DNA of 64,000 nucleotides. Source: Paraflavitalea sp. CAU 1676. GTDB taxonomy: Bacteria; Bacteroidota; Bacteroidia; Chitinophagales; Chitinophagaceae. Under the pieces are notes generated by a model. It was not told the DNA's origin. It saw only the letters and a program-made list of their open reading frames with translations, and searched no databases. Shown here piece by piece: positions 24,305 through 32,913 of this stretch. Position 1 is the stretch's first letter; each line of letters opens with the position of its first letter. A program made the position numbers and the translations under genes. The DNA lies in assembly GCF_029223285.1 (NCBI RefSeq), contig NZ_JARHUJ010000006.1, positions 248,001 through 312,000 on the forward strand, read 5' to 3'.

Positions 24305-27300
24305 TTAGTGATGACCGGCAGCTTCCTTCTTTTCGCCTTTAACTGCTCCGTGTGCATCAGCCAATACCGCTTCTCCGCTCAATACTCCGTGATTGCTGAT
24401 CTCATCCGTATTACGCACCTTGGCCAGGTAGTTGATGTTTGGCAACACGTGGATCGGCTCGAGTGCATGGAACAGGCGCAGCTTGTTGTGCTGACGAACC
24501 TGGCTGATCTCACTGTTCGGATTGTTGGCATTACCAAACACGATCGCGTCGGCTGCACAAGCCTGCTGACAAGCAGTCTTCACATCTTCGTCTTCCAATA
24601 CGCGACCTGCTTTCTTAGCCTTCAGCTTGCCTTCCTGTAAGCGTTGAACGCAGAAAGAACATTTTTCGATCACACCACGGCTACGTACAGTAACATCGGG
24701 GTTCAGTACCATGCGGGTGAGGTCGTCGTTCATCATCAGCACCACATCGTCCAGTTTACCTTCTTCTACCAGCGGCGCCTGGTTATTGGCGAAGCTGTCG
24801 GCGCCGGTGTAATCGGCCCAGTTGAAGCGGCGAACTTTGAACGGACAGTTGTTGGCGCAATATCTTGTACCGATACAACGGTTATACGTCATTTGGTTGA
24901 GGCCTTCAGAACTGTGGTTGGTAGCAGCCACCGGACATACGTTTTCGCAAGGCGCGTTGTCGCAATGCTGACACAGCATCGGCTGGAATACAGTCTGGAT
25001 GGACTCGGGATCATCAGGATTACCGCTGAAGTAACGGTCGATACGCAACCAGTGCATATCGTGGTAGCGCATTACCTCACGCTTACCTACCACCGGAATA
25101 TTGTTCTCAGCGTTACAAGCTACCACGCAGGCGCCGCAACCATAACAGCTGTTGAGGTCGATGCTCATACCCCACTTGATACCCGGACGGGCGTGCGTAG
25201 GATAGAGGGTACCTTCTTTTTCGTAATCGTTGATACCGCCCCAGGGTTCCAGTTCCTTGGCCCTTTCGTTATAGATAACTTTAGGATCTTCTTTGAATTC
25301 CTTGAGGGTGATCTCTTTCAATACTTCCTGACGGCCTTCGTAGCTGTTGTGCGTTTGCACCATCGCTACTTTGTAGATCTCTTCAGTTTTGCTAACCGTT
25401 ACATCGCCGGCGAACCATTCGATGGTTGAACCGTTGTAGCTCAGTAAGGGGTATGCATTTTTACCAAGAGGAGTACCGTCCATGGTCACTACCGATCTGC
25501 CGATCTCTTTCGCTCTTCCGTAACCAACCGCGATAGCGATGGTTTCGTTTTGCATACCAGGGATCACGATCACCGGCAGAGAGATTTCCTTATTACCAAC
25601 TTTTACTTTGATAACAGGCTTTTCGGGATAGATCTCGTATTTATCAGCTTCCCAGCGATCGCTCAGGTTGATTCCGTAGTCCTTGGCGAGTTTGGGAGAA
25701 ATGATCGCATAGTTGTCCCAGCTTACGCGGGTGATAGGATCGGGCATTTCCAGCAGCCAGGGGTTGTTACCTTGCTTACCGTCGCCGAGCGCTACCTTTT
25801 GGTAGATTACCAATTCAGCCTTACCTGCTTTCTTCAAGCCGTTGGCTGCAGTGATCGCCTGAGCTACTACAGCACCCGTAAATACAGGAGCAGCACCGGT
25901 ACCAGCAGCTTCGATCACACCATCCTGCAGGGCCTTCACATACAACTCAGCACTGCCGAGGCGTGAAGTCCAGTAGTTCTTGAAGTAAACATCGTAAGCA
26001 GCGGTAGCATTACCAGCCCATTTCAGGAGAGAATCCTGGAACGGCCTTGTCTGGAACAAGGGGTTGATGGTAGGCTGGATCATGCTGAACAGACCAGCTT
26101 TTGGCTCTGCGTCACCCCAGCTCTCCAGGAAGTGAGGAGCGGGCAAAATATATTTACACGCTGAGGTCGTTTCATCCTGCCTGTCGTTGAAGGAAACAGT
26201 CAGTTTAACTTTCTTAAGGGCGTTCTTGAATTTCTCTCCGTCGAAGTATTCGTACGCGGGGTTCACACCGTTGATCAGCAGGGCGCCTACGCGACCAGCT
26301 TCCATATCGGCAGTGAGGGTAGCCATTTCGCTATCCAGACCCTGGTGGGTAAGGATGGGAGCGCTCCAGCTGATGGTAGAACCATAAGCACCGATCGCTT
26401 CGTTGATGGCGTTTACAATGATCTGTACATTAGGATTGTTGCTGCCGCTAACCACCAGACCTTTACCCCTGTTGGCAGCGAGATCTTTCGCAGCTTTTTC
26501 GATACCTTCTTTCAGCTTGCCGCTAACACCGGCAGCACCCTGACCTTGCACCGCGCTCAACAGAGCAGCTGCTACCACACCTACTTCAGAAGGACGGTGG
26601 GTGAAGCGCTCGTCGGCATTGGCGCCGGTCATGCTCATCATGCTCTCGAACTGGTAGTGCTTGCTGAGGGTGATATTGTCTTCTTTGATCTTTCTCTTCG
26701 TCGTGTAACCGCGTTGGAACTCAACGGGGCTGAGCCAGGTACCTAGGAAATCGGCACCGATGCTTACCACTACATCAGCATTTTCGAACTGGTAAGAAGG
26801 GATGGCTTTAACACCATGCGTGGCTTCATTGGCCAGGATCAAACCGCTATAAGAGATGGCATCGTACTGAACATGGCGGCTACCGGGGTATTTGGCCAAA
26901 AATTCAGTGATGAGTTGTTTTGTTGTGGGAGAGGTAACAGTACCGGTCAGTACTACTACAGCAGTACCACCGAGTGCAGCCAGTGCATCGGTGATCATTT
27001 TATCGATCGACTCATAGCTGGCGGCAGCGCCGTTGGCCATGGGATGCTTGATGCGGGCTGTATCGTACAGGTCGAGTACAGAAGCCTGTACGCGGGCTGT
27101 GGTAGCACCTTTGGTGAAGGAAGAAAGAGTATTACCTTCTATTTTGATCGGACGTCCGTCGCGAACTTTGGCTATTACGGGAATGGCTTCTCCACCGCTG
27201 ATATAGGTGGTGGCATAATAATCAGCCACACCGGGGATCAGGTCCTGGGGCCTGTTTACATAAGGGATGGCCTTACGTACAGGCGTTTCACAACTGGCAG

Positions 27301-27493
27301 CTACCATCGCAGCAGCGGTGCTGAAACCAAGATATTTCAAAAAGTCTCTACGGGATGCGGAAGAATTGGCTAACCCGTTATCGTCAGCTTGTTGAGACTG
27401 TAATGGTTCGGGGAATTCATCCTTGGCCAACTGCTGATGGGCTTCACTGTTATTGAGCTCTGTAAAACTCTGCCAGTACTTTTTTTTAGCCAT
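24305..27493 (-). CDS. actB: Alternative complex III subunit ActB, molybdopterin-like plus iron-sulfur protein
   Basis: 1062 aa. Residues about 48-75 (SRRDFLKYLGFSTAAAMVAASC) contain a Tat motif and a candidate lipidation Cys. The next 650 residues resemble a molybdopterin oxidoreductase (GNTLSSFTKGATTARVQAS, VVSGSNNPNVQ) but in ACIII carry no molybdenum cofactor. The C-terminal third is a four-cluster ferredoxin: CYGCGACVVAC, CQHCDNAPCENVCP, CIGTRYCANNCP, CSFCVQRL and CQQACAADA. It passes electrons from ActC to the ActA hemes in the periplasm. It lies between actA and actC as expected. Confidence 0.94.
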   Translation of the reverse strand: MAKKKYWQSFTELNNSEAHQQLAKDEFPEPLQSQQADDNGLANSSASRRDFLKYLGFSTAAAMVAASCETPVRKAIPYVNRPQDLIPGVADYYATTYISGGEAIPVIAKVRDGRPIKIEGNTLSSFTKGATTARVQASVLDLYDTARIKHPMANGAAASYESIDKMITDALAALGGTAVVVLTGTVTSPTTKQLITEFLAKYPGSRHVQYDAISYSGLILANEATHGVKAIPSYQFENADVVVSIGADFLGTWLSPVEFQRGYTTKRKIKEDNITLSKHYQFESMMSMTGANADERFTHRPSEVGVVAAALLSAVQGQGAAGVSGKLKEGIEKAAKDLAANRGKGLVVSGSNNPNVQIIVNAINEAIGAYGSTISWSAPILTHQGLDSEMATLTADMEAGRVGALLINGVNPAYEYFDGEKFKNALKKVKLTVSFNDRQDETTSACKYILPAPHFLESWGDAEPKAGLFSMIQPTINPLFQTRPFQDSLLKWAGNATAAYDVYFKNYWTSRLGSAELYVKALQDGVIEAAGTGAAPVFTGAVVAQAITAANGLKKAGKAELVIYQKVALGDGKQGNNPWLLEMPDPITRVSWDNYAIISPKLAKDYGINLSDRWEADKYEIYPEKPVIKVKVGNKEISLPVIVIPGMQNETIAIAVGYGRAKEIGRSVVTMDGTPLGKNAYPLLSYNGSTIEWFAGDVTVSKTEEIYKVAMVQTHNSYEGRQEVLKEITLKEFKEDPKVIYNERAKELEPWGGINDYEKEGTLYPTHARPGIKWGMSIDLNSCYGCGACVVACNAENNIPVVGKREVMRYHDMHWLRIDRYFSGNPDDPESIQTVFQPMLCQHCDNAPCENVCPVAATNHSSEGLNQMTYNRCIGTRYCANNCPFKVRRFNWADYTGADSFANNQAPLVEEGKLDDVVLMMNDDLTRMVLNPDVTVRSRGVIEKCSFCVQRLQEGKLKAKKAGRVLEDEDVKTACQQACAADAIVFGNANNPNSEISQVRQHNKLRLFHALEPIHVLPNINYLAKVRNTDEISNHGVLSGEAVLADAHGAVKGEKKEAAGHH

Positions 27494-27629
27494 TTATATT
27501 AATTTGAAAAATTAGTCAATTTGAAAATTTGAAAATGCGGTCGCTGGTTGTTTTAAGTGGCGGACATCATTTCAAACGCTGATCATCCAAACTGTGCATC
27601 TCCCTTTTCAGGAGCACAGGTGCCAGTTT

Positions 27630-28892
27630 TTAATAGTGGCATTTTTGGCACTCAAGGCCTCCGATATCAGCAACAGTCACACTGTCTCTTGTACCGGCCT
27701 TGATCTCGGCGTGGTATTTCTCGTAAATGCTATAGAATTTGTTTCCTTCGCCTTTATCGTTGTTGAATTGAACTTTTGTTTCGCGGTGACAGTTCACGCA
27801 CCATCCCATGCTCAACTCGGCAGCCTGTTTTACTTCGTGCATCGCAGTGATCTCACCATGACAGGTTTGGCACTGTACTTTACCAGCATTTACGTGCTGA
27901 GAGTGGTTGAAGTAAACGTGGTCGGGCAGGCTGTGGATCTTGGTCCACTCGATGGCCTTTGTTTTACCGGAGTATTGTTTGGTCTTGGGATCGTAACCGG
28001 CAGCAGCGTAGATCTTCTGGATCTCGGCAGTACCGTTTACTTCTGTGCCGTCTTCTTTATGGATGGGAGCACCGGTGTACTCGTTGATGGTAAGGTGACA
28101 GTTCATACACACATTCACAGAAGGAATGGTGGCATGCTTGCCTTCCATGGCACTGCCGTGGCAGTACAAACAGTTGATCTGGTTGGTACCGGCGTGTACT
28201 TTGTGCGAGTAGAAGATCGGTTGCTCGGGCTGGTAGTCTTTTTGACGACCGAGGCCGATGGCGCCTTTTACTACATAGAATCCACCAACTACAAAGAGCA
28301 ATAAGGTGAGGAGGGTAATGTAGGTTTTATTGCGGTAGAAGGGAACAGGTTCGCCAGAAGGAACACCGTCCTTGTCATCAGCCAGTTTCTTCAGATTGCT
28401 GTTCACCTGCAGGAGGATGAAGGCAACAACTGCCAGGATCAGGGTCAATACACCATACAGGATGGCGCTATCGCTTTCACCCATTTTACCATCGGGAGCA
28501 GCTGTATCACCACCAGTAGGCGCGGCTGGAGCTTTGTAATCCTTGATGTACTTGAGGATGGCATCGATCTCGGGATCTGTCAGTGAGGGAAACACGCTCA
28601 TGGCTGTCTTGTTCCACCTGCTGTAGAGATCATTGAAATATTTGTCGCCCGATGCAAGAACTTTAGAGTTGTTCCTGATCCATTCGTGCAACAGCTTTTT
28701 GTCCTTTACGCGGTCTTCAATTCCTTTCAGAGCGGGTCCGGTCAGGTCTTTATCCACTTTGTGACAGGTAGCGCAATTAAGATCGAATAACGCTTTTCCA
28801 TCCTGCGCTGCAATCCTGTTTCCGAACGACAAAACAACGATCAATAATGCACTGAGAAGAGTTCTTTTGACAATTGGTCTATGGTCAATCAT
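27630..28892 (-). CDS. actA: Alternative complex III subunit ActA, multiheme cytochrome c with extra N-terminal heme domain
   Basis: 420 aa. Signal peptide (residues 1-29), then a monoheme cytochrome c domain (about 31-110) with CATCH (40-44), a membrane helix at about 145-165, a second at about 190-210, and a C-terminal pentaheme region with CLYCH, CMNCH, CQTCH, CVNCH and CQKCH. The last five motifs fit ActA of the ACIII family; the N-terminal heme domain makes six in total. ActA receives electrons from ActB and passes them to ActE. It is the first gene of the operon; a probable promoter lies just upstream. Confidence 0.93.
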   Translation of the reverse strand: MIDHRPIVKRTLLSALLIVVLSFGNRIAAQDGKALFDLNCATCHKVDKDLTGPALKGIEDRVKDKKLLHEWIRNNSKVLASGDKYFNDLYSRWNKTAMSVFPSLTDPEIDAILKYIKDYKAPAAPTGGDTAAPDGKMGESDSAILYGVLTLILAVVAFILLQVNSNLKKLADDKDGVPSGEPVPFYRNKTYITLLTLLLFVVGGFYVVKGAIGLGRQKDYQPEQPIFYSHKVHAGTNQINCLYCHGSAMEGKHATIPSVNVCMNCHLTINEYTGAPIHKEDGTEVNGTAEIQKIYAAAGYDPKTKQYSGKTKAIEWTKIHSLPDHVYFNHSQHVNAGKVQCQTCHGEITAMHEVKQAAELSMGWCVNCHRETKVQFNNDKGEGNKFYSIYEKYHAEIKAGTRDSVTVADIGGLECQKCHY

Positions 28893-28941
28893 ATCAGTTG
28901 AATATGACGAGATTATGTGGAAAAATTTCCTGAATTGGCTG

Positions 28942-28949
28942 CAAAAATA
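28942..28949 (-). promoter_or_regulatory. Possible Bacteroidota -7 element for the act/cta operon
   Basis: On the minus strand TATTTTTG fits the Bacteroidota -7 consensus TAnnTTTG. It lies 50 bp before the actA start codon. TTG-containing sequence that could serve as the -33 element occurs 14 to 22 bp further upstream, so spacing is not ideal. Confidence 0.4.
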
Positions 28950-29046
28950 AGTCAGGATTTCAACAAACTATCAACATGTTTAAAATTTTTTTAACGCAGT
29001 CTGGGCGCGGGTTTCAGCCGATTTTTAGTAACATGTTTCATTCTGT

Positions 29047-29064
29047 CATGACATTTATGTCATG
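29047..29064. promoter_or_regulatory. 18-bp palindrome between actA and the purN fusion gene
   Basis: CATGACAT and ATGTCATG form a perfect 8-bp inverted repeat with a 2-bp centre. It lies about 155 bp upstream of actA and 510 bp upstream of the divergent purN-like gene, and could be an operator for a dimeric regulator. The rest of 28893-29574 holds the repeat at 29341 and no gene that I can support. Confidence 0.45.
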
Positions 29065-29340
29065 TTTTTGTCACCCGTTTTTGGGAATCAAGTGAGGCGA
29101 ATTTTAGACGGATCGGATGCAGTAATAAGAGCATATCCAGGTTTTAGGGTTACAATCGAGTTTGCAATCCCTCTAAACGTCAGATGTCCAACCTTTTATT
29201 GTAAATGCGATCAAAATATTTCGCACAATCCATGGAAAATTGGCGCTGCTGGCTGAAACAGAAACGCGGCAACCTGTATAGGACATGAATGAATGAAGAG
29301 CATACGAGTACTTAGGAGCACTGGCATTATACCTTCAATA

Positions 29341-29481
29341 CACTACCACTTCACCACCACTTGCCTGGAACTTCACTGCCACTTGCCCGCACATTGCCGG
29401 AATATGGTATCTCTACATAGAGAGCGCAGGCAATATCCAGGCAATGTGCAGGCAATATGTAGGCAATATACAGCCAATGTG
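29341..29481. repeat. Second 11-bp periodic repeat with facing inverted arms
   Basis: Left arm, five 11-bp units (29341-29395): CACTACCACTT, CACCACCACTT, GCCTGGAACTT, CACTGCCACTT, GCCCGCACATT. After 31 bp comes the right arm, five units (29427-29481): CAGGCAATATC, CAGGCAATGTG, CAGGCAATATG, TAGGCAATATA, CAGCCAATGTG. The arms are inverse to each other (GCACATTGCC against GGCAATGTGC), so a long imperfect hairpin can form. It has the same design as the element at 10380-10513 with a different unit sequence. Confidence 0.7.
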
Positions 29482-29574
29482 AGGTAGCTTGCCTTCGCCT
29501 GTCCCGGCCAGCCGCTTCAATTTATCTGCCTGAAACTGTTTTATCTGTGGCCAAATTACCGCACTTTTGCGTGC

Positions 29575-30603
29575 ATGTTCGAAAGGCTTCAACAGAAATG
29601 GAAGGTCAACGGATGGCGCTTGCTGCTCATCCTGGTCACTTTTGCACTGGGTGGAAGCCTCTGCGGTTACCTGGGTCGACAGCTTTTAGGGCTTTTTCAA
29701 ATTGAATCGGCCGTTATCCGTGTACCTTTATATATTATATTGGTCACTATCCTGTGGCCCTTTTGTGTGATTTTGATCAGCATTCCCTTGGGTCAGTTTA
29801 CTTTTTTCCGCAGCTACCTTCAAAAAATGGGCAACAGGATGAGGGGCCGCAAGGCCGGCCTGGGCCAACCTGTCCCCGCGAGGGTAACAACGCAGGCAGG
29901 CGCGCAAATGGCGAGCCCGGCTCCACAGCAGCCTATTTCAACGCAACCAACCGCTCAAACGAATACCGTGAACCAGGAAGCAATGCCACAGTCAGTAAGC
30001 CAGGTCAGTGAACAACCATCCGTTACCCGTGTAGCCGTTTTTGCCTCCGGGGCAGGATCGAACGCGCAGAAGATCATCGATCATTTCCGCAACCACCCCT
30101 CCATCCGGATAGCGTTGATAGTTTGTAATAAACCGGGTGCCGGCGTATTGGGCATCGCCGAACGCGAGCATATTCCTGTATTGCTGATCGAAAAAGAGAC
30201 CTTTTTCCGCGGCAATGGCTATGTAGACGAACTGAAGGCCGCCGGGATCGAATTTGTGGTGCTGGCAGGATTTCTCTGGAAGGTACCAGCTTCCCTTACT
30301 GCGGCCTACCCCAACCGGATGGTGAACATCCACCCCGCCCTGTTGCCCCGTTATGGCGGCAAAGGCATGTACGGAATGCACGTGCACGAAGCCGTGATTG
30401 CCGCCGGAGAAAAAGAAAGCGGCATCACCATCCACTACGTAGACAACGTATATGATAACGGAGCCATCGTTTATCAGGCAACCTGCGCCATTGAGCCAGG
30501 CGACTCTCCTGCCGTGCTGGCCCGGAAAGTGCATGAACTTGAGCACGCCCATTACCCCCGGATCATTCAACAAGTGATTGAACATCTGCAAAATCAACGT
30601 TAA
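29575..30603 (+). CDS. purN: DUF6787 membrane anchor fused to phosphoribosylglycinamide formyltransferase (PurN)
   Basis: 342 aa. Residues 1-95 contain two membrane helices (LLLILVTFALGGSLCGYL and VPLYIILVTILWPFCVILIS) with the flanks MFERLQQKWKVNGWR and FRSYLQKMGNRM, which I recognise as the DUF6787 family, normally a separate protein. Residues about 96-150 are a Q/P/T/A-rich linker. Residues about 152-340 are a complete GAR transformylase: VFASGAGSNAQ for phosphate binding, VVLAGFLWKVP, MVNIHPALLPRYGGKGMYG (Asn and His of the active site) and IHYVDNVYDNGAIV (active-site Asp). It would convert GAR to formyl-GAR with 10-formyl-THF while tethered to the inner membrane. The reading frame is unbroken. 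No other purine gene is nearby. Confidence 0.88.
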   Translation: MFERLQQKWKVNGWRLLLILVTFALGGSLCGYLGRQLLGLFQIESAVIRVPLYIILVTILWPFCVILISIPLGQFTFFRSYLQKMGNRMRGRKAGLGQPVPARVTTQAGAQMASPAPQQPISTQPTAQTNTVNQEAMPQSVSQVSEQPSVTRVAVFASGAGSNAQKIIDHFRNHPSIRIALIVCNKPGAGVLGIAEREHIPVLLIEKETFFRGNGYVDELKAAGIEFVVLAGFLWKVPASLTAAYPNRMVNIHPALLPRYGGKGMYGMHVHEAVIAAGEKESGITIHYVDNVYDNGAIVYQATCAIEPGDSPAVLARKVHELEHAHYPRIIQQVIEHLQNQR

Positions 30604-30669
30604 ATTGAGGACCGGCAGGAAAGCTATGTCGCGATCTTGCCGTAATATCACCACCTTAACTTTACTTGT

Positions 30670-31440
30670 TTGGTACGGACGGCACTGATCATATTAACGA
30701 TAATCGTCTTTTCAGTCAATTCTCAGTCCGTACTTGGGCAGGTGAGGGTCAATGGCCGGGTGTTCGATATGTCGCAGCGGAATCCCATGCAGGCCGTGAG
30801 CGTGAACAGCAATTCGGGCGCGGGAACCATGACCGATTCGCTGGGCAGGTATACCCTGGTGGTTCCAGAAACAGACTCTATCTGGTTCTCTTACCTCGGC
30901 AAGCCGACTCCCAAATACGCCGTGCAGAACATTCGCAACCTGCAGGTTTTCGAAGTAGCCCTGCATGTAAATATTACCGAGCTGAAACAGGTGATGGTGA
31001 AGCCGCCCAACTATAAGCTCGATTCTATCCAGAACAGGCTCGATTACGCCAAAGCGTTCAATTTCGAAAAACCAGGCATCAGCGGTTCTACCCTGCCCGT
31101 TACTTCCGGTACTGCACCGGCAGGTGTAGGTCTTGACGTTAACGAGTTCATCAATATGTTCCGTTTCCGCCGAAACCGCAATATGCTGGCTTTCCAGGAA
31201 AGACTGTTGCGTGAAGAAAAAGACAAGTTCATCGACCACCGGTTTAGCCGCGCCCTGGTGATCAAACTCACGAAACTCAAAGGCCCCGACCTGGATACCT
31301 TCATGGTACGCTACCGCCCTCCTTTATATCTCGTAGAACAGGCTACGGAATACGAATTCCAGTTATACATCAAGAACTCGTACGAGAAATTCCATAAGCT
31401 GCAGCTGATCATGGGCGACCTCAGAAAGGACGACAACTAG
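30670..31440 (+). CDS. Carboxypeptidase-regulatory-like domain protein, exported
   Basis: 256 aa starting at a TTG, since no ATG precedes the signal peptide (VRTALIILTIIVFSVNSQSVLGQ). Residues about 25-105 form a CarboxypepD_reg-like beta sandwich (VRVNGRVFDMSQRNPMQAVSV, GTMTDSLGRYTLVV, DSIWFSYLG), the domain that often precedes TonB-dependent receptors; here no barrel follows. The C-terminal half (LDSIQNRLDYAKAFNF, VDEFINMFRFRRNRNM) is alpha-helical and of unknown role. Similar stand-alone proteins are common in Chitinophagaceae. Function unknown; periplasmic or outer-membrane associated. Confidence 0.75.
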   Translation: MVRTALIILTIIVFSVNSQSVLGQVRVNGRVFDMSQRNPMQAVSVNSNSGAGTMTDSLGRYTLVVPETDSIWFSYLGKPTPKYAVQNIRNLQVFEVALHVNITELKQVMVKPPNYKLDSIQNRLDYAKAFNFEKPGISGSTLPVTSGTAPAGVGLDVNEFINMFRFRRNRNMLAFQERLLREEKDKFIDHRFSRALVIKLTKLKGPDLDTFMVRYRPPLYLVEQATEYEFQLYIKNSYEKFHKLQLIMGDLRKDDN

Positions 31441-31600
31441 CTTTCGGTGCGCTTAGGTCCGCCAGGACTGAAGTCCGAAACCCCAATAGGCGTCTGCCCT
31501 CCGCCCTCCAACACAATTATACAATACAACCGGCCGCAGCGCTCCACTGGCTGCATGAACATTAATTGCTATCTTGAAGCCCTATTCAATTTACCTGCAT

Positions 31601-32893
31601 ATGAAAAAATTGATAGGGCTGGCAGGCTGTATCGTTCTATGCTGCACCGGCTTTGCCCAAACCAAAACAACCCCGGTCATCACTGCTGCTACCAACCCTG
31701 CTGCCGCAGGATTTTCGGCCGACAGGCTGCAGCGCATCGATCATTTATTGCAAACCTATGTTGACAGCGGCCGCATGAACGGCGCCGTAGCATTGGTGAT
31801 CCGCCATGGAAAGATCGCTTATTATAAAAGTGTCGGGTACGATAAGAACCCCTCCACCCCGCTACAAAAAGATGGCATCTTCCGCATCGCCTCTCAAACC
31901 AAAGCCATCACGAGCGTAGCCGTGATGATGCTGTACGAAGAAGGCAAATTCATGCTGGATGATCCCATATCCAATTACCTGCCCGAATTCCGCAAGCCTG
32001 TCGTGCTGGATAAATTCAACAAGGACGACTCCAGTTATACCACCGTTCCCGCCAAGCGCGAGATCACTATCCGCGACCTGCTGACCCATACCTCTGGTAT
32101 CGGTTATGCGCAGATCGGCTCTCCCGAAGCCAATGCCATCTATGCGAAAGCTGGTGTGGTGGGCGGTATCGGCGTAGGCAAAATATTGCTGGGTGATAAG
32201 ATGAAAGTGCTTGGCAAACTGCCCCTGTTTCACCAGCCGGGTGAAAAGTTTACTTACGGGTTGAACACCGATGTGCTGGGATACCTGGTGGAAGTGGCAT
32301 CGGGCATGCCCCTCGACCAATTTCTCCGCAAGCGGATCTTTGACCCCCTGGGCATGAAAGACACCTGGTTTTATTTACCCAAAGACAAACAGCATCGCCT
32401 GGTGATGCTATATACCGAGAACGCCGACACCAAAAAAGTAATCCCCATGCCCGAGCGGATCGGCATCAATGGCGAGTTTTCACGCGACTATCCGGCTAGC
32501 GATGGTACTTATTTCTCCGGCGGTGGCGGCCTGTCGTCGACCATTTATGATTACGCCGTCTTTTTGCAAATGCTGCTGAATGGTGGTACCTACAACGGTA
32601 AACGCATTCTCAGCCATAATTCAGTTCGCATGATGACGATGAACCAGATCGGAGATATCAGCCGCGGGGCCAATAAATTCGGCCTTGGTTTTGGCATCAC
32701 GACCGAAAAAGGAAGCGCTGTGCTACCCACCCAGGAAGGTACTTTCGAATGGGGCGGCATGTTTGCCACTACCTATTGGGTAGACCCCAAAGAAGATATG
32801 GTAGCATTGGTTTACCGCAACGTGTATCCTACGCGTTGGGGCAACCTCGGCAATCTATATAAGGTGCTGGTGTACCAGGCCATAAATGATTAA
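31601..32893 (+). CDS. Secreted serine hydrolase, beta-lactamase fold, family VIII esterase-like
   Basis: 430 aa from ATG 31601. Signal peptide MKKLIGLAGCIVLCCTGFAQ. Catalytic features: SxxK in RIASQTKAIT (nucleophile Ser, base Lys), the YxN-equivalent Tyr in KFTYGLNTDVLGYLVE, and a W-G-G motif in FEWGGMFATTYWVDP in place of KTG. The YxxxxDVLG and WGG patterns are more like family VIII carboxylesterases than beta-lactamases. A second serine hydrolase of different subtype follows 20 bp downstream. Substrate is likely an ester or amide in the periplasm; resistance activity cannot be inferred. Confidence 0.87.
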   Translation: MKKLIGLAGCIVLCCTGFAQTKTTPVITAATNPAAAGFSADRLQRIDHLLQTYVDSGRMNGAVALVIRHGKIAYYKSVGYDKNPSTPLQKDGIFRIASQTKAITSVAVMMLYEEGKFMLDDPISNYLPEFRKPVVLDKFNKDDSSYTTVPAKREITIRDLLTHTSGIGYAQIGSPEANAIYAKAGVVGGIGVGKILLGDKMKVLGKLPLFHQPGEKFTYGLNTDVLGYLVEVASGMPLDQFLRKRIFDPLGMKDTWFYLPKDKQHRLVMLYTENADTKKVIPMPERIGINGEFSRDYPASDGTYFSGGGGLSSTIYDYAVFLQMLLNGGTYNGKRILSHNSVRMMTMNQIGDISRGANKFGLGFGITTEKGSAVLPTQEGTFEWGGMFATTYWVDPKEDMVALVYRNVYPTRWGNLGNLYKVLVYQAIND

Positions 32894-32913
32894 CAACAAT
32901 TAACCCATCCCTT

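Noticed and set aside
29341-29481. CRISPR or REP element
   Set aside because: Contiguous 11-bp units without spacers and the inverted second arm do not fit either class.
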